Shown here in pieces: positions 4,982-8,200 of a DNA stretch of 8,200 nucleotides. Under the pieces are notes generated by a model, which was given only the letters and a program-made list of their open reading frames with translations, was not told the origin of the DNA and made no database searches. Position numbers and translations under genes: made by a program. Within the stretch, counting starts at the first letter, position 1. Each line of letters opens with the position of its first letter. Source of the DNA: Acidobacteriaceae bacterium (GTDB lineage Bacteria; Acidobacteriota; Terriglobia; Terriglobales; Acidobacteriaceae); contig PMGP01000205.1 in assembly GCA_003156235.1 (NCBI GenBank), positions 5,120-13,319 of the forward strand, read 5' to 3'.

Positions 4982-5848
4982 ATGAGCGGAAAACCCGATC
5001 TCGACATAATTCGCGCGCACATCGAGGCCCATCACGACCGTCCTGTCTCGCTGGCTGAGCTGGGCCGGCTGGTCAACATGAGTCCCTTTACTGTACAGAG
5101 GCTTTTCAAAGAGAAGATGGGCGCGAGCCCGCTGCAATATCAACGAGCATTGCGCGCGGCCTCGCTGCGCAAGGCGCTCAAGCAAGGAGAGACCGTGACC
5201 AACGCAATTTACAACGCCGGATTCGGTTCGTCGAGCCGCGGCTATGACGGCGCGCAACTGGGCATGACGCCGGCCCGCTTTGCCGCTGGTGGACGAGGCG
5301 AGCAAATAGGCTGGTGCTCAGTACGCACTCCTTTTGGTTGGGTGATCGTGGGAGCGACCGAGCGCGGGCTTTGCTGGCTGTCGCTGGCCGGGACAAAGGC
5401 AGAGGCCGAGGCCAGTTTGCGCGAGGAGTTTCCCGCCGCGACACTGAAGCGCGATCCGTCGCTTGAGGCGATGGTGGATGCGGCGCTGCGCGTGGTAGCT
5501 GGAGAAATAAACCCGTCCAAAACGTCTGCCGCATTACAAATTGATTTGCGCGGGACGGCGTTTCAATTGAAGGTGTGGCAGGCGCTGCGCAGAATTCCGC
5601 GCGGCGAGACCAGGAGCTACAGCCAGTTGGCGCGCGAGTTGGGCGATCCCAAGGCGACGCGCGCCGTAGCCCGCGCCTGCGCGACGAATCGCGTGGCGAT
5701 TGTGGTTCCCTGCCATCGCGTGGTGGGCGCGCGCGGCTCGCTTACCGGCTATCGCTGGGGCGTGGAGCGCAAGCGGCAACTGCTGGAGGCAGAGCGTAGT
5801 GGCCGGGCCGCTCCGGCCGCGGAAGCGGCCCGGTCTGGCGTAAGTTAG
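4982..5848 (+). CDS. AraC-type HTH / O6-methylguanine-DNA methyltransferase fusion, Ada-like without the zinc sensor domain
   Basis: A 288-residue protein. Residues 6-102 form an AraC-family double helix-turn-helix (VSLAELGRLVNMSPFTVQRLFKEKMGASP at 22-50; AIYNAGFGSSSRGYDGAQLGMTPARF at 75-100), as in the middle of Ada. Residues 108-175 match the methyltransferase N-terminal subdomain. Residues 191-270 are the catalytic domain with GTAFQLKVWQALRRIPRGET, the helix RAVARACATN, and the active-site PCHRV (C244), which accepts the alkyl group irreversibly from O6-alkylguanine. Classical Ada (about 354 residues) carries an N-terminal Cys4 zinc domain that repairs phosphotriesters and switches on transcription. 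Here a stop at 4961-4963 excludes any such extension. The tail (271-288) is a low-complexity Ala/Gly/Arg/Ser stretch encoded partly by a GC-rich hairpin. Repair activity is well supported; inducible control by methylation is doubtful. Confidence 0.9.
   Translation: MSGKPDLDIIRAHIEAHHDRPVSLAELGRLVNMSPFTVQRLFKEKMGASPLQYQRALRAASLRKALKQGETVTNAIYNAGFGSSSRGYDGAQLGMTPARFAAGGRGEQIGWCSVRTPFGWVIVGATERGLCWLSLAGTKAEAEASLREEFPAATLKRDPSLEAMVDAALRVVAGEINPSKTSAALQIDLRGTAFQLKVWQALRRIPRGETRSYSQLARELGDPKATRAVARACATNRVAIVVPCHRVVGARGSLTGYRWGVERKRQLLEAERSGRAAPAAEAARSGVS
5803..5833. terminator. GC-rich hairpin at the convergent gene junction, possible bidirectional terminator
   Basis: CCGGGCCGCT (5803-5812) and AGCGGCCCGG (5824-5833) form a perfect 10-bp stem around an 11-base loop. 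It lies within the last codons of the plus-strand gene and 12 bases past the stop of the minus-strand SDR. Neither side has a T-run, so intrinsic termination is uncertain. It could act as a pause or a 3'-end stabiliser for both transcripts. Confidence 0.4.
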
Positions 5849-6594
5849 AGGCGAGCACCGCCCGCCGCCTGAATGATTTGGCCGGTGACCCATCCGGAAT
5901 CGTCCGAAGCAAGAAAAGCGGCGACGGTGGCAATATCGCCGGGCTGGCCGATGCGGCCGAGCGGAGTTTTCTTCTCAATTTCCTTCTGGAAATCGCCGCC
6001 GATGAATCCCGCGGCGTGGGCTCCTTCCGTTTCGATCATGCCAGGACTCAGCGAATTGACGCGAATCTTCTTGGGGCCGAGTTCCTGTGCGAGCGCGCCG
6101 GTGATGGAGTCCACCGCGCCCTTGGTGGCACCGTATACGGAGCCAGTGGGGAAACCGGCGGCGGCAACCGAGCTGATATTGATGATGCTGCCGCCGGCGG
6201 GGTTGAAGCGTGCCACCGCGGCATGGGTGACCAGCAAAAGGCCAAGCACGTTGAGGCTGAACTGCTTGTGGAAGTGCTCGGGGGTCACGGCATCCAGGGG
6301 AGCCAGTTCGTAGATTCCAGCGTTGTTGACCAGAATATCGATTGGGCCAAGCTGGGTGGCGACGGCGTCGACCAGCGGCGCAATGCTGGCCGGATCGGCC
6401 ACATTCGCTTGGATGGCGACGGCCTTGCCGCCGGCGGCCTTGATTTCGGCAACGAGCTTTTCCGCGGCCGCCTGGCTGCTGGAGTAGTTGACTGCAACAG
6501 CCGCACCGCGCACGGCCAACTCACGGGCGATGGCTGCGCCAATGCCCTTCGATGCGCCGGTAACCAGCGCAACTTTTCCTTGAAGACTGCTCAT
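5845..6594 (-). CDS. Short-chain dehydrogenase/reductase, FabG-like, NAD(P)-dependent
   Basis: A 249-residue classical SDR. Motifs are the cofactor glycine loop TGASKGIG (12-19), the NNAG structural motif (90-93), the catalytic Ser region NISSV (139-143), YGATK with Tyr154 and Lys158, the SPG turn (183-185), and a C-terminal GWVTGQIIQAAGG typical of this family. The N-terminal motif starts at residue 12 as expected, so the ATG at 6594 is right. Two GGAG copies lie on the minus strand, one 8 bases upstream (6603-6606). It probably reduces a carbonyl or oxidises an alcohol; the substrate cannot be read from sequence. Isolated FabG-like SDRs outside fatty-acid operons are often not true 3-oxoacyl-ACP reductases. 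It lies 116 bases downstream of the co-directional ArsR gene but has its own promoter-like sequence. Its stop overlaps that of the opposing methyltransferase gene by 4 bases. Confidence 0.92.
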   Translation of the reverse strand: MSSLQGKVALVTGASKGIGAAIARELAVRGAAVAVNYSSSQAAAEKLVAEIKAAGGKAVAIQANVADPASIAPLVDAVATQLGPIDILVNNAGIYELAPLDAVTPEHFHKQFSLNVLGLLLVTHAAVARFNPAGGSIINISSVAAAGFPTGSVYGATKGAVDSITGALAQELGPKKIRVNSLSPGMIETEGAHAAGFIGGDFQKEIEKKTPLGRIGQPGDIATVAAFLASDDSGWVTGQIIQAAGGARL

Positions 6595-6633
6595 GATCTC
6601 CGCTCCGTTTGCAAAACGTCATCGCTTCGACAT

Positions 6634-6649
6634 TTCGACAGCTATCGAA
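6634..6649. promoter_or_regulatory. 16-base near-palindrome over the predicted SDR start point, operator candidate
   Basis: TTCGACAGCTATCGAA is symmetric except for one mismatched pair. It lies directly downstream of the predicted -10 of the SDR gene, a position that would suit a repressor such as the ArsR protein encoded upstream. The left half TTCGACA is repeated in direct orientation one base away (6626-6632 and 6634-6640). A TTTCGAC half-site also occurs, on the minus strand, at 7136-7142 in the arsR-ahcY gap. Confidence 0.4.
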
Positions 6650-6652
6650 TTG

Positions 6653-6681
6653 ATTACACAGCATGGGAAATGGATTCAGAA
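6653..6681 (-). promoter_or_regulatory. Predicted promoter of the SDR gene
   Basis: On the minus strand, TTCTGA (6676-6681, three of six -35 matches) and TGTAAT (6653-6658, five of six -10 matches) are separated by 17 bases. Transcription would begin near 6646, inside the palindrome described at 6634-6649 and about 50 bases before the SDR ATG. Confidence 0.45.
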
Positions 6682-6710
6682 CGATTGTGGAAATCTTTCG
6701 GTTGCCGGCT

Positions 6711-7070
6711 TCAGCGTCGAGTAGAACGGGGCTGTCCAAGCGCGGCCAGGCTGGCGACCAGGGCCGACCAGACTTCAGTGCGCAGGCTCAGATGGATGAA
6801 CTTGCCTGCCCGCTCCACGTGAACCAGGCCGGCGGCTTCCAGTTCCTTGATGTGGTGGGAGAGTGTTGCGGGAGAGATAGCCAGGGTGGAGAGGGCTTCC
6901 GCGCAGCCCAAGGGACAGGTGGACGCGGCGATACGCTCCAGGAGTTTAAGCCGATGGGGATCGGCCAACGCTTTCAGGATGGCGGCGCGGCGCGCACGGG
7001 ACAGTTGGACCGTTTTGGCAACCGGCGCCGTCTCAACCGCGCTTTCCGATGAGGCAACCATTGGATTCAT
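6711..7070 (-). CDS. ArsR-family winged helix-turn-helix transcriptional regulator
   Basis: A 119-residue protein of typical ArsR/SmtB size. ALADPHRLKLLERI (35-48) is the conserved N-terminal helix region. ISPATLSHHIKELEAAGLV (65-83) is the helix-turn-helix with recognition helix, and HVERAGKFIHLSL (84-96) is the beta-wing. The start is the ATG at 7070, with GGAG 7 bases upstream; a Met three codons later is less well placed, and extending upstream would add unrelated sequence. A Cys pair (C52, C56) lies near where ArsR places its CxC metalloid ligands, but the spacing is CxxxC. It is divergent from ahcY and co-directional with the SDR gene. Divergent ArsR/ahcY pairs recall SahR, the SAH-responsive regulator of methionine metabolism in Proteobacteria, so control of ahcY and perhaps the SDR is plausible. 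Repressor function is inferred from family and context only. Confidence 0.9.
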   Translation of the reverse strand: MNPMVASSESAVETAPVAKTVQLSRARRAAILKALADPHRLKLLERIAASTCPLGCAEALSTLAISPATLSHHIKELEAAGLVHVERAGKFIHLSLRTEVWSALVASLAALGQPRSTRR

Positions 7071-7096
7071 TCCGAAGCTCCACTTGCTGGATGGTA

Positions 7097-7118
7097 TCCT
7101 AACGCAGTAGGAAGTATA
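7097..7118. promoter_or_regulatory. Divergent arsR/ahcY control region: inverted repeat and minus-strand -10
   Basis: TCCTA (7097-7101) and TAGGA (7108-7112) form a perfect inverted repeat with 6 bases between. Next to it, TATACT on the minus strand (7113-7118) matches the -10 consensus at five of six positions and would start the arsR transcript within the repeat. No clear -35 exists for either direction. A looser CATAG/CTATG repeat (7132-7136, 7154-7158) lies nearer to ahcY. No ahcY promoter stands out in this 97-base gap. Confidence 0.35.
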
Positions 7119-7167
7119 CGATTTTATCGCCCATAGTCGAAAGGACGACGGGCCTATGCGAGGGAAT

Positions 7168-8200
7168 ATGGCAACTGCAACGCAGGAAACAGCCGCAACG
7201 GAGTACAAGGTAGCTGACCTCAAGCTGGCCGAGTGGGGGCGCAAGGAGATCAGCATCGCCGAGCAGGAGATGCCCGGGCTGATGTCGATTCGCAACAAGC
7301 ATGCGGCCGCCAAGCCGCTGGCCGGAGTGCGCATCACCGGCTCGCTGCACATGACGATTCAGACGGCGGTCTTGATTGAGACGCTGGTCAGCCTGGGCGC
7401 GACAGTGCGCTGGGCGAGCTGCAACATCTTCTCGACGCAGGACCATGCGGCGGCGGCGATTGCTGCGACTGGCGTTCCGGTCTTTGCATGGAAGGGCGAG
7501 TCGCTGGAGGAGTATTGGGATTGCACTCTGGCGGCTTTGAACCACAAAGGCGGCAAGGGGCCGCAGTTGATTGTGGACGACGGCGGTGACGCGACGCTGC
7601 TGATTCACAAGGGCTATGAGCTGGAGAACGGCGACAAGTGGGTCAACGGGCCGGCGTCGAATCACGAAGAGAATGTCATCAAGGATCTGTTGAAGAAGGT
7701 TTATGCCGAAGACCCGCTGCACTGGCACAAGGTTGCCAAAGAGTGGCGCGGGGTTTCGGAAGAGACCACGACGGGCGTGCACCGGCTCTACAAGATGATG
7801 GAGCAGGGCAAGCTGCTGGTGCCGGCGATCAACGTCAACGATTCGGTTACCAAGTCGAAGTTCGATAATTTGTACGGCTGCCGGGAGTCGCTGGCCGACG
7901 GGATTAAGAGAGCCACCGACGTGATGGTGGCGGGCAAGGTGGCGGTGATCTGCGGTTATGGCGATGTGGGCAAGGGATCGAGCCACTCGCTGAGGGGCAT
8001 GGGCGCGCGGGTGATCGTGACGGAGATCGATCCGATCAACGCGCTACAGGCGGCGATGGAGGGCTTCGAAGTGACCACCATCGAAGACACGCTGGGCCGC
8101 GGCGACATCTACGTCACCTGCACCGGCAACACGGACATCATCACGCTGGAGCACATGAAGCGGATGAAGGATCAGGCGATTGTCTGCAACATCGGCCACT
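7168..8200 (+). CDS. ahcY: Adenosylhomocysteinase (S-adenosyl-L-homocysteine hydrolase), 3' end missing
   Basis: The first 344 residues of an enzyme usually about 430-490 long; the frame runs off the right edge. It splits S-adenosylhomocysteine into adenosine and homocysteine with tightly bound NAD, relieving product inhibition of methyltransferases. Visible landmarks are GSLHMTIQTAVLIETL (58-73), SCNIFSTQDHAAAA (84-97), the insertion of about 40 residues after LLIHKGYE (about 149-190) shared by many bacterial and plant forms, the catalytic NDSVTKSKFDNLYGCRESL (224-242, with the Lys and Asp of the active site), the NAD loop GYGDVGKGS (263-271), TEIDPINALQAAMEG (285-299) and CNIGH at the edge. 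The ATG at 7168 has GAGG 4 bases upstream. An in-frame ATG at 7156, with AAGGA 10 bases upstream, would add four residues and cannot be excluded. The gene is divergent from the ArsR regulator. Leu codons are mostly CTG. Confidence 0.97.
   Translation, partial: MATATQETAATEYKVADLKLAEWGRKEISIAEQEMPGLMSIRNKHAAAKPLAGVRITGSLHMTIQTAVLIETLVSLGATVRWASCNIFSTQDHAAAAIAATGVPVFAWKGESLEEYWDCTLAALNHKGGKGPQLIVDDGGDATLLIHKGYELENGDKWVNGPASNHEENVIKDLLKKVYAEDPLHWHKVAKEWRGVSEETTTGVHRLYKMMEQGKLLVPAINVNDSVTKSKFDNLYGCRESLADGIKRATDVMVAGKVAVICGYGDVGKGSSHSLRGMGARVIVTEIDPINALQAAMEGFEVTTIEDTLGRGDIYVTCTGNTDIITLEHMKRMKDQAIVCNIGH

Noticed and set aside
5878..6822. 314-codon plus-strand open frame across the SDR and ArsR genes
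   Set aside because: It runs antisense to two genes with clear catalytic and DNA-binding motifs and shows no recognisable domain; it is a by-product of GC-rich coding.
7071..7167. SAH riboswitch in front of ahcY
   Set aside because: The gap is only 97 bases and is shared with the arsR promoter. I could not lay out the conserved SAH-aptamer stems or pseudoknot in it; a covariance-model search would settle it.
1..8200. CRISPR arrays, insertion sequences, attachment sites or toxin-antitoxin pairs
   Set aside because: No spaced direct-repeat array, transposase motif, target-site duplication or toxin/antitoxin-like small gene pair was found on reading both strands.

Overview
The window reads as chromosome of a Gram-negative, moderately high-GC bacterium. 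A KDO cytidylyltransferase (kdsB) implies a lipopolysaccharide outer membrane. The combination of an IscU-like scaffold/GGGtGRT pair, a bacterial Coa1-family protein, an FMN azoreductase and an adenosylhomocysteinase with the bacterial insertion would fit Acidobacteriota, but that placement is inference from general familiarity and not from a search. No transposase, integrase, phage gene, CRISPR array or rRNA is seen.

Layout. Bases 1-110 hold the tail of an unidentified plus-strand protein. After a 224-base leader with a perfect TATAAT box comes a tight two-gene operon: an iron-sulfur scaffold-like protein (335-1024) and a GGGtGRT-motif protein of unknown function (1035-2036). This pair is the best candidate for a poorly described system. 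A strong hairpin follows, then a minus-strand tRNA with a CAT anticodon and an unusually good sigma-70-type promoter (TTGACC-17-TATCAT). Next on the plus strand are an FMN-dependent NADH-azoreductase (2507-3124) with an intrinsic terminator, and kdsB (3226-3960). Convergent with kdsB, with only 2 bases between the stop codons, is a low-GC membrane protein with a Coa1-like C-terminal domain (3963-4841, minus). Divergent from that gene is a fusion of an AraC-type helix-turn-helix with O6-methylguanine methyltransferase that lacks the usual Ada zinc sensor domain (4982-5848). Its end overlaps by 4 bases a convergent SDR oxidoreductase (5845-6594, minus). Upstream of the SDR, in the same direction, is a small ArsR-family regulator (6711-7070, minus). 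The regulator is divergent from adenosylhomocysteinase (ahcY, 7168 to the right edge, incomplete).

How the genes may work together. The scaffold/GGGtGRT pair forms a self-contained unit, probably linked to iron-sulfur or metal chemistry. The ArsR regulator sits between ahcY and the SDR, and each flank has promoter-like and palindromic sequences. This recalls SahR-type control of the S-adenosylhomocysteine cycle. Otherwise the window is a mix of housekeeping genes (tRNA, LPS precursor synthesis, methyl cycle) and accessory stress genes (azoreductase, alkyl-DNA repair).
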